Positions 45,134-58,344 are shown, counted from the first letter of the stretch. The stretch is DNA of 64,000 bases from Turbatrix aceti (GCA_963969345.1 OZ017767.1:3810739-3874738); one strand, 5' to 3'. Numbers and translations are program-made. Notes: generated by a model from the letters alone, not told the origin.

Positions 45134-48100
45134 TCACGAGTAAAAAGTGAGCACCGAAGTTTGGTTTCCACGGATGAGAAGGGTTGGTCGGCCGCTGCGG
45201 GTGACCATGTCGAGCCAGGCGAGGTAGAGGCAGCTCGCGACGAATCCCTTCCTGGGCACCGGCAGTGTCCTAAAACGCGTGTTATTGCCAATGAATGATC
45301 GACGACGACTTCGTTCAACTCACACAACGACGAGATCCGCGTTGCTGGAATGCTGGCGTATGAGCTCGGAGGTCCGGAGCATGCGGAAATGCTTGTCCCG
45401 CTGCGTGCTGAGCTCGGCATCGACGATCATGCCTTCGACGTAGTTTTCGCTCTCGACAGAAGCGCACCGGAAGGGAGCGGTCAGCGTGTCGAACTCTGCA
45501 AGCGTAGCGGGCTGCGGCTTCCGACTGATATCCGGGATCACCGTGACATTCGAAAATGCGATTCTGAATTTTCTGAGCAGCGCAGCCATATTACGCATGT
45601 CGTCTTCGACGTTCCGTGACGTAGAGGCAGTGTAGACCCTCAATGACGCGTTCTGAAAAAAAAACATTGAATTATCCTGCCGCAAAATTTCTGACAAACC
45701 TCTAGGTAGGACTTGGGCTGGGTCAGGAGATACGGGATGAGCAGCGTGAGGCCGCCGTCGTCGTAGAGCCACCAGACGTCGATGATGCCGTTCTTGGCTT
45801 TGCACTGGAAGCTGCTCATCGTCGTCAGCAGCTTCTTCTGCTCTTCCGTCAACCGGCGCGTGCTAAACAAATGTTTGTGTAAAAAACGGCGCACAGAATG
45901 ATCAGGTTACGGTAACGACAAGTACAAAAATATTAAAAGTGCAAAAAAAACAAAGTGCATTATTTCAAAAAAAAACATCAAAAGTGTGAGCACAAACACA
46001 GTCAATCACAAGACAACTCATTCAACGACTATCACCCCACCTTATGGTCGTTGTAATCGAGTTTTGACCCTTTTGTCTGGCTTCTTTCCTTAAAATTGTG
46101 TCTTTTAGCAAACAAAACCCGAGAAGAAACTTTGGACACTGCCAACCCCAATATCTGTCTACTCGGATGCCCCAACGCTTGTGCCCAACAAACCTGCGTC
46201 GACGAAGCAGTGTGAGTCGTCCGTGATCACCACCCCCGTTTTCAAGATCGTCATCGGGCAGCATGCTGGTTCCATTGCTAGGCTGGAGGTCGTCGAAGCT
46301 GTTGGTCGACGAATCATTGACGACTTCGCCGTTCGCGAGTCGCTCGGCTTCCTCGTCATCGAGGAGTCCGTTGATGTACGTCAGCGCGTACTGGGCTTCC
46401 ATGAGATCGACGGGGCGTTCACTCGAATGCGAAACCTCGCCATCGTCGGTTTTTTCGGACAACAGTACATCTCGCTCGCTTTGGTTGTGAATGCCGCTGA
46501 AATCAGATTTAAAATTTATTTTGTCATCCTAGCCATCAATAAAAAAAATCTCACTCAGTGGATCCGCCGTCTTCGTTGTCGAAGAAAAACTTCTGATTGT
46601 TGCAGTGGCTCATGATGACGTCGTTGAAGTCGAGGCCGTGCTCGGCGTTGCGCAGAATCATCACGGAGAGGTTGCTCGCAAACGCGTCTCTGCAAAGCAA
46701 CTCTCGTCAGGTGAATCCGATTTAAACAACTCACAGGACAACTCCGAAGTAGTCGTTGACAGCGTCCATGCCTGATAGCCCCTGCTTGGCCCAGTTGTGC
46801 TTGAAGCCGATGAGAACAATGTTGGGTCGCAGTCGACCGAGACCCGTCACCTGCAGCAGAGCTTGGGTACCGGTGCGCAGGCTGGGATTCGCAACGGACA
46901 CGTAGAAAGCCTTGACTTTCCGGCGTTGGAACCAGATCCTCATCTTGTAGTTGAGCGTTCTCATGCTGCCAAACACGCTGTCGGTCAGGACGTGCTACAA
47001 AAAAAAACAAAATCATTTTTTGACAAACAAAATAAATAAAAATATTTAAAATTACCGGTATGACGTATCCACAAACCATGAGGCTGTGGCCTTTCGTGAT
47101 GTTGTACGCAAAATCCACAAGCAATGACCGAGTCACGGGATTCCCGGTCAGGATGAGCAGCTGTGGTCTGAAGTTCTTGACGTGCTCATTCGTGTAGTCG
47201 AGACGAGTGATGCTCGAAAGCGCCGCGCGATAATTGTGCGCCTGCGCGGACGAGCCCCAGTTGACTTCCGGCGCACGCTTGCTGATGTAGAGGAACAAGA
47301 TGAAGAAGAAGACAAACGTCAGCAGCGCCGTGAACCACGACACGATGAACATGACAAAGAGGCAGAGAATGCCCCCGATCAGACTGATCCACATGTTGTA
47401 GTACTTGAAAGCCGGCCGGAAGCCAGGAGAGTCCGCGAAGGAGTTGTCGAAGCACGCGTAGTTGATGAGTGCGTACGAGCAGAGGAAAAAATTGGAGATG
47501 ATCGGCGCAATCGCGTTGAGGTCGCCGATGCAGATCATCACCATGGACACGACGAAGCCCAGGATGTAGGCTCGGCGGGGTTCTTCGTCCTTGCCGCTGC
47601 TCTTCGAGAAAAAATCTATGTACGGAAACAGACGATCGCGGCACACTGCCTGGAAATTCAGCTTTTAACCTCCGCACCAAAGAAGAAAGTTCAACAGACC
47701 TGGAAGATCTTCGGCGCCGAAACCAGCGAAGCAAGAGCAGAGCTGAGTGTGGCAGCAAAAATGCCGGCAGTGATGAGAGGGCCCCAGAGAGCCTCCGATT
47801 CCATGACTTGGAAGTAGTTCATGAGACCGTACTTGCACGAAGAATTCGCAGCACACGCGGGCGCAATGTAGCTCTCAAAAATGGATGTCACGTTGACGGG
47901 ATCGATGAGCTGTGGCGTGCTGAAGCCATCTGCGTCGCGGACACACGTGGTACCCGTCGACCAGATGGTCATGATGTAGACCACGGTGGTGAGGGCGATG
48001 GCGGTCAGCGTGCCCTTCGGAATGGCTTTCTGAGGGTCTGCGAGGTCTCCGGAGATGTTGGCACCGGCCATGATACCCGTCGCAGCCGGGAAGTAGATCG

Positions 48101-51100
48101 AGAAGACCGTAAAAAAGCTATACCCATCACGGAAGTTTGGCAGGAGATTTTCCTTCGCTGTGGCCACTGAAACGAGTACAATGACGTCCAAAAAAAATTT
48201 TGTTGTCGGCTGTAAACTCACTGCTGTACCCGGTGATGCCCTTGATCCTCTGCTCGTCGCTGACCGGCAGGAACGTGCCAATAAAGTAATCCAGGATCGA
48301 CAGAGTCAAAATAACGAGCAGACCCATCTGCATCTTGCTCTCGAAGCCAGTGCCGATGAAGACGATTCCCATCAGCAGAATGCAGGTAACCAATCCGATG
48401 AGTCGGACATCGTTGAGGCCACCGTCAAAAATAACAAGTCCATGATCCAGCAGCAAATCTCTCAGAGTCTCTGCGAAACCAACAACATACATAGCCGCGC
48501 CAACTGCATTTGCCACGGAAAAAATAATTCCGATGGATCCGCCAAAATCCGGGCCGAGACTCCGGCTGATGAGAAAATACGCGCCGCCGCCCTTCACGTC
48601 GCCGTTTGTGCAGATGGCGCACGTCGAGAGTGCCGTCAAAGTGGTGACCAGCGAGGCCAGGAGGACGACGAGGGTGCCCATGATGAGTCCGGCCTGACCG
48701 GCGACCCACGAAATACGCAGGTAGAGCATGACGCCAAAGATGTTCAGCAGACACCGGAAAAAGACGCCTTCGATCCAGCCAAACTTGGTCCGCGCCACGG
48801 AGATGTCCCGAGGCGTCGCAGAGTCCGACGGCTCGTTCGGCGATATCTTGTCCTTGCCGTAGGCGTCGTCGACGGCCTGGATGTCCTTCTGCATGTCGAT
48901 CGTCGATTTCTCACCGGTCAGGAGCTCGAGCATCGAAGGCCGCGTGTTGATATGCCCGCTCTCGGGAGACAGTGTGTTACGGTAGAAATCGATGATCGGT
49001 GGATGCTCGAGCGTCAGACAGTGCCGCCAGCTCTTGACGTCCTTCAGCGTCTCGCCAAATCCCACCGCCGTCTCGGGGTGCAAGACGTCGGGCAACTTTT
49101 CGTCCAGCGAGAAGTGTACCTGTCTGGTGGTTGCGGTGTCGCTGATGAGCGACGGAGGCTCGGTCTCGGCACGCGAAGTTCTCGGATCGACGCCATCGGG
49201 ATTCGTGACGACTTTGAAGCGCCCGGTTGAGCTGACCTTGCGGATGGGGCTGTTCGCCTCGGAAGGCACGTCCAGTGTGTCGCCGATCATGGCATCAGGT
49301 GAGGCGACTGAAGGCAGAGGGTCACCAATGGTGGTTCTGGACACCTGAAAAAAAGAGCAAATTCAGAGATCAGAAGCATCCAGAGACACGATTGCTTCTA
49401 GCAGCTGCAGGAGGTGGTGGGAGCCAGCCGAGACACAATGAAATAAACTAGAGGCAGGAAGCGAGGCAGGAGACAGGACCCAGAATGAGTCACAGCGTAC
49501 AAGCGTATACAAACAACGGATATTTATTTTTTTGGGAGCCAACAACGGAAAAAATATTTTTTTGGAAGAAAAAAAATTAATTTTGTGTCCGTTAAAAAAA
49601 ATTCCGCACGTGACTCGCTCCTCTACGCCACATCATACGACCTGACCTGTACGGTAGATAGAAACAGTCAAGACAGTCGAATGAAAAGATTCGTTCTCAC
49701 AGACAAAAAAAACTATTAAAAAAATGACAGAACTGAGAGCCTAATGAAAAGCCCAGCATCTGAGACTTCAAAATTCTTCATTTCTCGGTCCGTAGTCACA
49801 GCTAGTTGTCAAGGTGTCCGCGGAGGCATAAAAAAGCTATAGAAGTATAAAACAAGTGGTCTTTGACGGCGCTAACCCAATTCAAACAGATAGTTTTTCA
49901 TAAAAGTCTGCAGAAAAGGATGCAGAGGCAAAAAAAAGGTGCTTACGACGAGCAAATAAGCTAAAAACGCAAACAGCACGTGAACGTTTAAATAAAAAAA
50001 AATCCAAAACCACTAAAGAGCAAATTTGGAAAGTATCGCCATCGGAGTTGCACAGAACGGAAAAAAAGAAAGCACGAGGTGGCGGGACTACGTCGCTGCG
50101 GCAGGGAGGCGTGAAGGCACGTAATTCCCTCCCTCAGGGGAGTTTGATGACTTGTCGAAGCAACTCCCTCGACGGCGTCCAAAGGTCGGGATTGATTGCT
50201 TTTGTACGATCGCAAATGTTCCCTCCATCAAAACTCACCCAACAACAGGAGGCAGAACATTTTAAAATAAATCTAACGGCATTTATGAGAACAGAATGCT
50301 AGCAGATTTTTTTCAAAAAAAAATTTTTTAATCGACTTTGCTAAAAAAATTTGGAAGAACTCAAAATGCCCTCAACTTGCATGTTCAAAGCTACCAAATC
50401 TTTGAATTTGAAAAACAACAACAAGAAGAACGAGCACGTGAAACCACCAAAGTTTGTTTAGTCGGATAAAACATTTACAGCAGCTGTGCTCAGACTTGGT
50501 CTCGGTCTCGGCGCCAATCGAATCCCGCCGATGTCAAGATAGATGAGTAATCACGTCCTCGTCCCCGACGGGTAAAGTGTCCCTCCCATCACTCGTGGAG
50601 TCACTCGGGTTCGGTTCAAAAGCACTCACTCACTAAAACAATAAATATATCGTGCGCCAAGAGAAGGCGGACTGCAAATAAATGAAAGCCACCTCGCAGG
50701 ATTAAGCCGGCCCAAAATTGCGTGAATGCTTGCTTCAATTTCGTTTCGTTTCGCGCGACCTCGGGCCCGGTCCGGGGTCGAGCGCGAAAAACCATTCAAC
50801 TAATTGCGCCTCTCAGTCAGTCAGTTGTCCCCCTTCCTCAGCCAATGAGAAGGCTAATATAATCAATGGGGTTGCAACTATAATAAATAACGACTGAAAA
50901 AAAACTTTGAGGTGGGAAGAGGACCACTGAATTATTCACACGCCTCCCCCACATTGAAACTAAAAAAAAAGTGGTGACTAACGACCGTGCAAATGACTCC
51001 GATCGCTCATTATTTGATATTCTGCCAACCACAGAAGACTGCCAAAAAATTTCAGACACTCCAAAAAAAACCCATCGACCATGTCCACACGGCGTCTTGT

Positions 51101-51329
51101 GGCTTTTTATGGCGCAAACAATCAACAAACAAGAAACAAACATTTTTAGAAAAAAAAGAAAAAAAAGGGGCTCCCAGTAATTGAATCCACCCGGAAAAAA
51201 AGAAGAAAGTCAACGCACCTGAAAGCGACTGCTGGAGCTGTCCTTGCGCGAAGAAGCGGAAGCAGCTCCGAGCGAGGCGGTCGAATCGTCGTTGGAGGGC
51301 CGTCGGCGCTCCGGTGACGTCGACGACAT
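45134..51329 (-). CDS. SLC12 cation-chloride cotransporter, NKCC type
   Basis: Ten exons (51219-51329, 48222-49344, 47700-48166, 47056-47649, 46735-46994, 46555-46689, 46194-46496, 45700-45862, 45324-45652, 45134-45269) encode 1,206 aa, close to human NKCC1 (1,212). The family imports Na+, K+ and Cl- together. NKCC signatures: [61 protein letters not shown]-terminal [20 protein letters not shown] and [19 protein letters not shown]; end SVLTFYS. Docking motifs for SPAK/OSR1-type kinases: RFQV (residues 35-38, encoded across the exon 1/2 junction) and RFKV on exon 2, suggesting WNK-SPAK regulation as known for NKCCs. Exon 7 is an acidic insert of the variable cytoplasmic region. Intron 1 is 1.9 kb. 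Start at 51327-51329 is inferred. Confidence 0.95.
49345..51218. other. Large first intron of the NKCC-type gene
   Basis: A-rich on the plus strand. No alternative first exon or mobile element was recognised. A short C-rich/T-rich stretch lies at about 50750-50840. Confidence 0.5.
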
Positions 51330-52933
51330 CACGGATATAAATCGCGGGGTGTAGCTTATGAGTCGTCGTGCTCAGAGAGGGGGGGAGCTCATCGGCTGCC
51401 ACCCAGAAAACGTATCTAAAAAAAATCCAAGCAGATTAGACCAGCGGCCAGCAGAGCGACCAACGAGACGTGGAGAGCGCAAAAAAGCATTCATTCCTCT
51501 CATCCGAGAAGAGATGACACGAAGAGGGAAGTCTGTGGGGTGAGTGACGAATTGCAACAAGATGCAGCCTAGCCCAGAGGCAGGGAATGAAAAAATCTGG
51601 GCCGGCCGGGTAAATCTTGGAGTCCATCAAATTCATTTGTCAAGTATTTATAAAAAATACCGAGAAGGACAATAATTAACGATAAAAAAATTTTAATTTG
51701 GCTCAAACAAGAACAAAAGGACAAAAAATATGTCAGCGATCAGAGATGACCTAAGCCTAAAAAACGACACGGCACGCGGCAATGAACACCAAATTTCGCA
51801 ATGAAAAGCCCAAATTACGTTAAGCGCGACTCGAGGGTAATTGCAACCAAGGCCGCGTCACTTGGAGGGGGGCCGACAAGGAAAAAACACACGGCGGGCG
51901 GAAGGAAAAAAAGAACGGCTCGGGAGCAAAGCCGCTTGTAGCGCGGCTGAGAGACCACTAGGGATCCCTCTCAGAGGCCAAAAAAGCACGGGAAAAGCAC
52001 GAGGCGGGCATCGGTCGATCCGATCGATAGTCTTTGCCCTGCCTGCCCTGGGGGGCCACGCTGGATATCTAAGTCGTCGTCATCGGCCGTCAAGCACAAC
52101 AAAAGCGTAAACAATCCCACGCGGCCGCGATGGTGGTGGTTGTGGCTTTGACATCGAAGAAGCAAGCCGGGAAATAAAAACATGGCACAAGACGGGACTG
52201 GAGAACGAACACCTGGCAGCGGTAGTAAACACAACCACAAAACCAACCAAGACACTCCAATGCATCGATATGACGATGACGACCTTAGGCTCTGTGCTTT
52301 CTCTCTCTGCCGAGCTCGTCGGGCCGGGCCGGTCGGTTGGACAAAAAGCAGGGGCAGGGCGCGCGAGGGACGAACCAGCTAACTGGCACCAAACGACCCC
52401 CTCCCCCTTCTCCCCGGCCAACCAGGCGAGGCAGGGGAGCAGAACAACGAACACTCCGGATGGATGGTCAGTTAGTCAGTCGATCCAGCCAGTCAGCTGG
52501 ACAAGTCCAACTCGACCACTGCACCAGTCCTAGCACCAGCGTCAATGCCGCAACTTTCCTCCCTGCCCCTAGGCAATGAAACGGGTGGACCGAGCCACAG
52601 AACCCCCAACCAGCAGGGCCAAACGGCTCCCAGCGGATATCTGACGTGACAAGTCACAAAAAACCACTCATTCGCTACAAACAGAAATAAAAAGAACAAA
52701 AGTTGAGTCCAGTCTGGCTTTCTCCTGACAGCTCGACGAGAAAAAAAAATGTTCTCTCAAAGAACCGCCAAAAAACCAACTTTCGTTTTGAGAAACGATC
52801 AAAAAATGCACACAAAAAGAATATTGCAAATTTTTTTGTGGTCGACGATTGATTGTTTTTTTTTCTGTCCGTGTTCGTTTTCTCGGCATTTGACGAGTCA
52901 CGCAACCTTATCGCTGCCATCGGCAGTCAGTAA

Positions 52934-53148
52934 TCAAGGCGTTGTACGTGTTTGCTCTTTCGCCTCGGAAGCCCCCTCCGTCGGCCAGCGTCTGTTGCTC
53001 TGCAACGCGATGCGCCATGCCATGGCACCCGAGGCATTGTTCGCGTTTCCTTCCGGTGGCTTCAATTTGAATTTGAACCCTTCGCGTCCGGTGCTCTCTG
53101 GCGAGTTGGCCTTTTGGCGCCGTGACGCATACACCTGGTCTGTAGTTT
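52934..53148 (+). other. GC-rich exon-like segment of unknown status
   Basis: Inside an AT-rich area, an abruptly GC-rich stretch is open on the plus strand (RPVLSGELAFWRRDAYTW) and ends in a possible donor (CCTG|GTCTGT). The minus strand is open too. It could be an orphan exon, a gene relic or chance. No family recognised. Confidence 0.2.
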
Positions 53149-53353
53149 TTTTACTTTTTGGTCTCTATGAATTTTAAATTTATAGGGTAATATTCTTTTT
53201 GAATTGAATAGGACTTCGAGGAATTAGGATAGGGATGTTGCTGCTTTTCTATTTTTGGAAAGGTCAATTCTGGGGTGAATATATTTTTTAGTTTATTTTT
53301 TTTAATTTTTTTTAGAACTTCGAAGCATTTGATGGATCTGTTTCGTCGATTAT

Positions 53354-53359
53354 TTTATT
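53354..53359 (-). terminator. AATAAA polyadenylation signal of the DUF1647 gene (minus strand)
   Basis: TTTATT on the plus strand, 92 nt beyond the stop of the minus-strand gene. Confidence 0.45.
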
Positions 53360-53450
53360 TTTATAAGAATTCGCAGTGAGAATTGTATATTTATTAATTA
53401 ATTAATTACTCAACCCGTGAAAAGCCATAGGCATCTATCTATCAGTGTGG

Positions 53451-54507
53451 CTACCCTCTTTCGACAGAAATGAACGGCGTTCCTTGTATGAAGGCTGCAT
53501 CGCTTTGGCTGCACTTTGCCAGTAGAATGGCGAGTGCCGACTGATCGTAGCGATGGCAGTTGGCGTAGCGATTGAGTCCGAGGTCTGCAGACCTGCAGTT
53601 TAGCCGGGCTCCCTGCGGCGCCATGCATTTCTCATCGAGGGCACACCCGACCCAGGCCTTGAGAATGCCTGCGAATCCTGGCGTGTCGATGGCGACGAAG
53701 GTGGTGGCGCCGAGCATTTTTCTTTTGCCGGCCTCGTCTGCGGAGATGTTGAAGTAATCCAGCATGCTAGGGTGCGTTGCGGAGAAGATGCTGTGATGCG
53801 TGTCATCAAAAGTGCGAACACCGCATTGGGAGTACTTGACTGGCATTTCGGATATCAGTGCCTGAAATATGGTGGCTGAATAGTTTGCATAGGGGTTACG
53901 GTACGTGGATGGATGCGTTAGGCAGTCTTTCCGGTCTGAAAACAACGGAACTGTCGAGCCAGAAAACCGTGCTCGTTTCTCGGATCATCTCGGCGACGAT
54001 GAGCGGCTTCCACCTGTACGTTTTCAGGTTTTTGACAAACTCCGGGTACGCGCTGAAGTTGAAGTCTCGTATGTCGACGAAAGGACAGATCTTTTGGTAC
54101 TCGGATAAGGCCTGAGGTGGAATGTGGTCCAACACGTACGCCACCATGAAATTCTCCCCAAATCTGGAGAATTCAGGCAGTTTCTGCACGGATTTGCAAC
54201 AAGTTCTAAAATTCGTTTTGATGGCATTTTGAACCTTGGACCTATTATGCACATACAAGGCTTCGTTGAAGTGATTCGAAGAAAAAGCAGTGACGAGTCT
54301 GAAGCCGAGCTTGGTCGACATAGGCTCCGTTGTTGGACCCTGCTGTTGTACCACGATGATGAGTGAGGTGTCAAAGATGAACATGAGCCCGTAGACGATG
54401 GTGAAGGCACACAGAACGATCCACGCGATGTCCTTGATGCCCATGCGTTGCGACAAAGGAATCGATGTCCTGGTGGGGGACAATCGAGGCTTGCCGTTGT
54501 CTATCAT
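53451..54507 (-). CDS. DUF1647-type nematode type II membrane protein
   Basis: Exons 53905-54507 and 53451-53861 encode 337 aa. A short cytoplasmic N-terminus precedes one TM segment ([20 protein letters not shown]), then a lumenal domain. It has features of the nematode DUF1647 group: [14 protein letters not shown], the [11 protein letters not shown] block, [10 protein letters not shown], and [16 protein letters not shown], then [12 protein letters not shown]. The layout (type II anchor plus a W-x-D-S-S motif) recalls Golgi glycosyltransferase-like proteins, but no function is established here. The two reading frames overlap around 53896-53945; a 43-nt intron (GTACCG...TTTCAG, 53862-53904) joins them in phase as [14 protein letters not shown] + ALISEMP, so no frameshift is needed. 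An acceptor lies only 5 nt before the ATG. Confidence 0.82.
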
Positions 54508-54512
54508 TTTGT

Positions 54513-55549
54513 CTGGAATAAAATAAGTATATATCTACAATCAGAGCTTTAGATAACATCCACATTCACGTTGCCTAGCGATGCCGGCGGGGTGGTTTCC
54601 GAGGAAATACGTCCATTTATTTGCACCGCGAAAATAAGCAGACTGTTATACCAATATTTTTTCGAAGACATGAATAATGTTACAAAACAAACTTTTATTG
54701 GTATTTTGAGAAAAAAATAGCAGCACGTCAGGTCGGCGGTGCTTCCAGCCGTATTTCCAGTCAAATCTAACTACATCAGGATGAAATTCCTATTACGACG
54801 TGTTAGTGTGTGACAAAATAGCCAATCCAGAATACCGCACAACACCTGGATAGATAAATAAATAAACGTTTCTATCGACAACCCGGCTTACGCTTGGTCA
54901 CATCAATGGCCGACGTCGACCCAAGTTTCGTTTCAGGTGCGTGCAACAGCAGTGCTTGTTTGGAGGCGGGCGTTTTGCGTTTTATGTAATTGCGTACAAT
55001 GATGCATTGATGTATCGATCGATGTACAGTTAAGGGAAGTAGAGAAACCAGGCAGAAGTTGATAACATTTATGGGGTATATCAGACAAGTGTTTATATAC
55101 AGAGAACGAGTGAGCGGTCTTACTTAATCTTGCTGGGCTAGGTACAACACGATCAATATCAAAAAAAATCGTATCGCGGACAGAGAAAAGTTGTAATTCC
55201 GTATTACTCATTCAGTGGCATTTGAAAAGTGAAAAGCACGATCGCGAGGATAGAAGTTGCAGCAGGTGACGCATTTCTTTACACAAAATTCTTCTCTCCT
55301 TTATTCCACCTTTCCATGCATTTTTTACAATAAAATTATACTAATTGAGTATCACAAATGTACAAAAAAAGCTTGTTCGCAAATTATGTCAACCGGGACC
55401 TCGGGGCAATTGTCATCGGCTAATTATACTCAACTCCCCTGGGTACCCTCAATGACGGTGATTGGACAAAAGAAATTGCCACGGTATCAGTATTGTTTTC
55501 TTGTTTACATTGAAGTGCCTCTTTTGGACTTGAACAAATTCAGAGACGA
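54513..55549. other. Intergenic region between the DUF1647 and GPCR genes
   Basis: No coding exon supported. The right part is probably the GPCR gene's 3' UTR. Confidence 0.4.
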
Positions 55550-56830
55550 TCAGTATCCAACTGTTCGGGGCCGAAGACCGGATTTCGCGCGGACGACGGA
55601 AGGCGGCAGCGTGGTAAGTGGGGTTCTGTTGTCCCACGGCAACCAGTCCAGGAGATTCTGGTGGATGGCGCGGCGCACGGTTGACGAAAATATGACCAGA
55701 AACGTCGGCGATGGCAACTGACGCAGATCCATCACGATTGGCGTTACAATGACAAAAAACACCCGCTTACTAACGTCATCGAGGGTTTTTGCAGACAAAC
55801 TGATGTACATCTAAAAATAACAGGGCTTGTTTGTCGACGCTAATGAGCAGTTAAGGCCAGGTTGTATGTACATTTTTTACGGCAGTCGGTGCCATTACAA
55901 CCAAAAAAGGTGATGTCGTCAAGACTGTTCAATGGTTTTTGGGTTTGTTTTGACAGGTAAAATGTTAACTTGGAACTCACCACGATGGCGATGTAAAAGA
56001 CCAGAAGAACGATGTCAAAGAGGGACACCAGCGACAGTGCGAATTCGGTCGTTCGCAACTTGTGAACGTAGACTGAGGACTGGCTATCCGATCTGTCGCG
56101 AACGAGCACGATGAAGGAGGTCAGGCTGATGACGCAGGTTACGATGCAGAAGAGGACGGAGGTTACTGTCTGCTCTATCTCCAACACAAACTGAAAGACA
56201 ACTTTTATCAGTCGTTGAGGAAAGTGCGAGGACCGTACCTGAACGTGGTGGTTGGCATAGTCGATAAAGGCGTACTGTGTGCCCCTCAGGTACTGCGCTC
56301 TGACATTGAAAGCCAGCAGCGGTGACGTCAGGATGAAAGGCACGCAGATGACACCGATCGCGATTTTTTGTTTGTAGTTCTGCCAGATCTGAAAAAGGAG
56401 CTACAGACCCTGCCGTCCAAACATAAAACATACGTCACTGTGCTTGAGTGGCATGCATATGGCCGTGTACCGGTTGAGAGACATGCAGAAGAGCGCGGAC
56501 AGATGGACGTGAAAGAAAAAAGTGTGCAGGAAGGACAGAAGCGACAAAACGAAGGTATTAGAAAGCGAAACGAAGAAGCTAACGAAGACGATGGAGAGCC
56601 GGCAACGTATGATGTTGACGACCCAGTTGAGGATGTTCTGAAACCGCCGACAGTAATTTTGTGCCATCGCTGCCCAAAATGCTCACGTTTACGGTGGCGA
56701 TTGTGAAGCAGAAGAAATACGGCTGGGCGAACTGAACGCGGGAGCTTACAGCGTTGAGAACAAAGATGTTCCAGGCAATAAACGGCATTCCGAATGCAAC
56801 GGCACCCAGAAAGTTGAGTTCGGCGAACAT
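55550..56830 (-). CDS. Serpentine (chemoreceptor-like) GPCR, Srg/Srv superfamily-like
   Basis: Exons 56687-56830, 56434-56637, 56239-56388, 55981-56190 and 55550-55810 encode 322 aa with seven hydrophobic segments. TM3 ends SALFCMSLNRYTAICMPLKH, where the NR takes the place of the DRY motif, followed by SDIWQNYKQKI across an intron. This LNRY...P..H..IW pattern is typical of nematode chemoreceptors of the Srg superfamily (srv-like). TM5: VLFCIVTCVISLTSFIVLVR. TM6 region: RTTEFALSLVSLFDIVLLVF. The C-terminal tail is Arg-rich. The start (ATG 56828-56830) places TM1 immediately after the Met; a further upstream exon is possible because an AAAG|GTAAGC donor-like site lies just before it. It is probably a sensory-neuron receptor; the ligand is unknown. 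Confidence 0.8.
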
Positions 56831-57398
56831 TTCGAAGACGAACTTGACACGCTGCTTACCTTTCACGGGACGGCGCGACTAATGACACCCGGCGAAATGC
56901 GCGTGTCTGATGCCTAGCATAAGCTGCCATCGGGGCCTTCGTAATTACCCTTGCGGCCGCGGTTTTTTTTCTCAACTTGCGTGTGTAGGTTGACAGTATG
57001 TTTTTTAATTGTTTACACCTCTTTTGCCGAGCGAGATTTTTTTTTAGACAAATTGGAATAATATTGTGGTTTTTTTGGGTTTTTTGGGCTTTGTTCACGC
57101 TTTTTGCGTGTGTTTTGAAAAAACCTAAACGGTCTCCATCTTTGGCCGCTATGCAGACGCTTTGTTGCCCACAGACACAAAGCAACAGTAACTATGCGTG
57201 GATTTTTTTGTTTAACCATGCGTTACAGGACAAATAAAGTGCATTATCGCAAAAATCATCCGGATCTCGGGTGTTTGCCCAGCGGCCGGACGATGGCATC
57301 GAGGACTGCCGTATTTAAGGCTGCAGGGTTCATGCAATGTCTGCCACTTATTCCTGCAACAACCGTGCTCACACCTTCACACTTGCAGGGTCCACAAC
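56831..57398. other. Divergent upstream region between the GPCR and ShKT genes
   Basis: Holds a TATA-like element of the ShKT gene. T-rich otherwise. No gene seen. Confidence 0.4.
57312..57319 (+). promoter_or_regulatory. TATA-like box of the ShKT gene
   Basis: TATTTAAG, in a GC-rich setting about 85 nt before the start codon. The last leader acceptor-like site is ACTTGCAG just before 57390. Confidence 0.45.
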
Positions 57399-58225
57399 AT
57401 GTCGAAGCTCGTCGTCGCTGCTTTCCTGCTTCTCTGCTGCGCTCCGGCGTTCATCTCCGCCACCACGCTGCTCTACCCCCTCCGCTGCCAGTACGACAAC
57501 GGCACCTTCCTTACGACTGCCACCGTCTGCGGTGACACGCTCTCTGACTGCGAAGCCATCTTCGGATCCCCCATCAACAACTCCCGTAGCGAGCTGTGCA
57601 ACGTCGCTGACATGCAGACGCTGGCCATGCAGTGCGCCCGGACATGCGCCATCTGCTGCGAGACGCCCGCCTACGACTGCGAAGACAGCGGAACCAGTAA
57701 GTTGGATGCCACGTGAAAATTGTTGATCTCTGGATTTTAGCCGTCGGCCTGAACTGCACCGCGAACAAGCTGCTCTGCACGAACAACAACTGGACGAGTG
57801 TCATGGCTCAGTACTGCCCCCAGACGTGCGGTCTCTGCGCCAGCTCCAACGTCACGTGCCGCGACATCAACAGCAACTGCAACGCTATGCAGACTCTCTG
57901 CCAGAACGTCAACTGGTACACGTACATGGAAGCCAACTGTGCCCGCACCTGTGGTTCGTGCTCGACCTCTTCATCCTGCTCCGACGTTGCATCTAACTGC
58001 GCCTCGATCACTTCTCTGTGCACGAACAGCGTTTACCTGTCGCTGATGCAACAGGACTGCAAAAAGACCTGCGGCTACTGCACAAGCTCTGGCGGCTCCG
58101 GATCGACCTGCACGGATAGCAGCTCGAGCTGCTCCACCTGGGTGGCCAACGGATTCTGCAGCAACTCATTCTACACCACTGCCGTCAAGCAGCAGTACTG
58201 CGCAAGCTCGTGCGGCCTCTGCTAA
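57399..58225 (+). CDS. Secreted protein with four tandem ShKT domains
   Basis: Exons 57399-57696 and 57741-58225 encode 260 aa. Signal peptide: KLVVAAFLLLCCAPAFISA. A Cys-rich N-terminal module (residues about 28-90; CGDTLSDC...QCARTCAICC) comes before four six-Cys ShKT modules with typical ends: YCPQTCGLC, NCARTCGSC, DCKKTCGYC and YCASSCGLC. ShKT is the sea-anemone-toxin fold, but in nematodes multi-ShKT proteins are ordinary secreted, cuticle, pharyngeal or mucus-associated proteins; there is no reason to call this a toxin. Codon use is strongly GC3-rich compared with neighbours, suggesting high expression. The (CAGC)n run in the 3' UTR (about 58275-58295) and AATAAA at 58345 complete the unit. 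Confidence 0.92.
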
Positions 58226-58344
58226 ATAGACGCAGTCCGCGAGGACAGCGTCGTGCCACTCACACACTCAGGGATCAGCCAGCCAGCCAGCCAGCCTTAC
58301 CTCTCCCCTCCCCCTCACCTCACTGACGACTCTTAGAAAGCCAA

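Larger units (their letters stand above)
51330..53450. other. Intergenic region upstream of the NKCC-type gene
   Basis: TATAAATA on the minus strand near 51645-51652 could be a distal TATA element. A plus-strand ORF (52749-53177) is noted separately; nothing else is convincing. The right end is the 3' UTR of the DUF1647 gene. Confidence 0.4.

Noticed and set aside
48160..49230. 356-codon plus-strand ORF
   Set aside because: Antisense shadow of the large NKCC exon 2.
53896..53945. Apparent frameshift between two overlapping minus-strand frames of the DUF1647 gene
   Set aside because: A 43-nt intron (GTACCG to TTTCAG) joins the frames in phase and gives a family-like sequence, so the gene is not broken.
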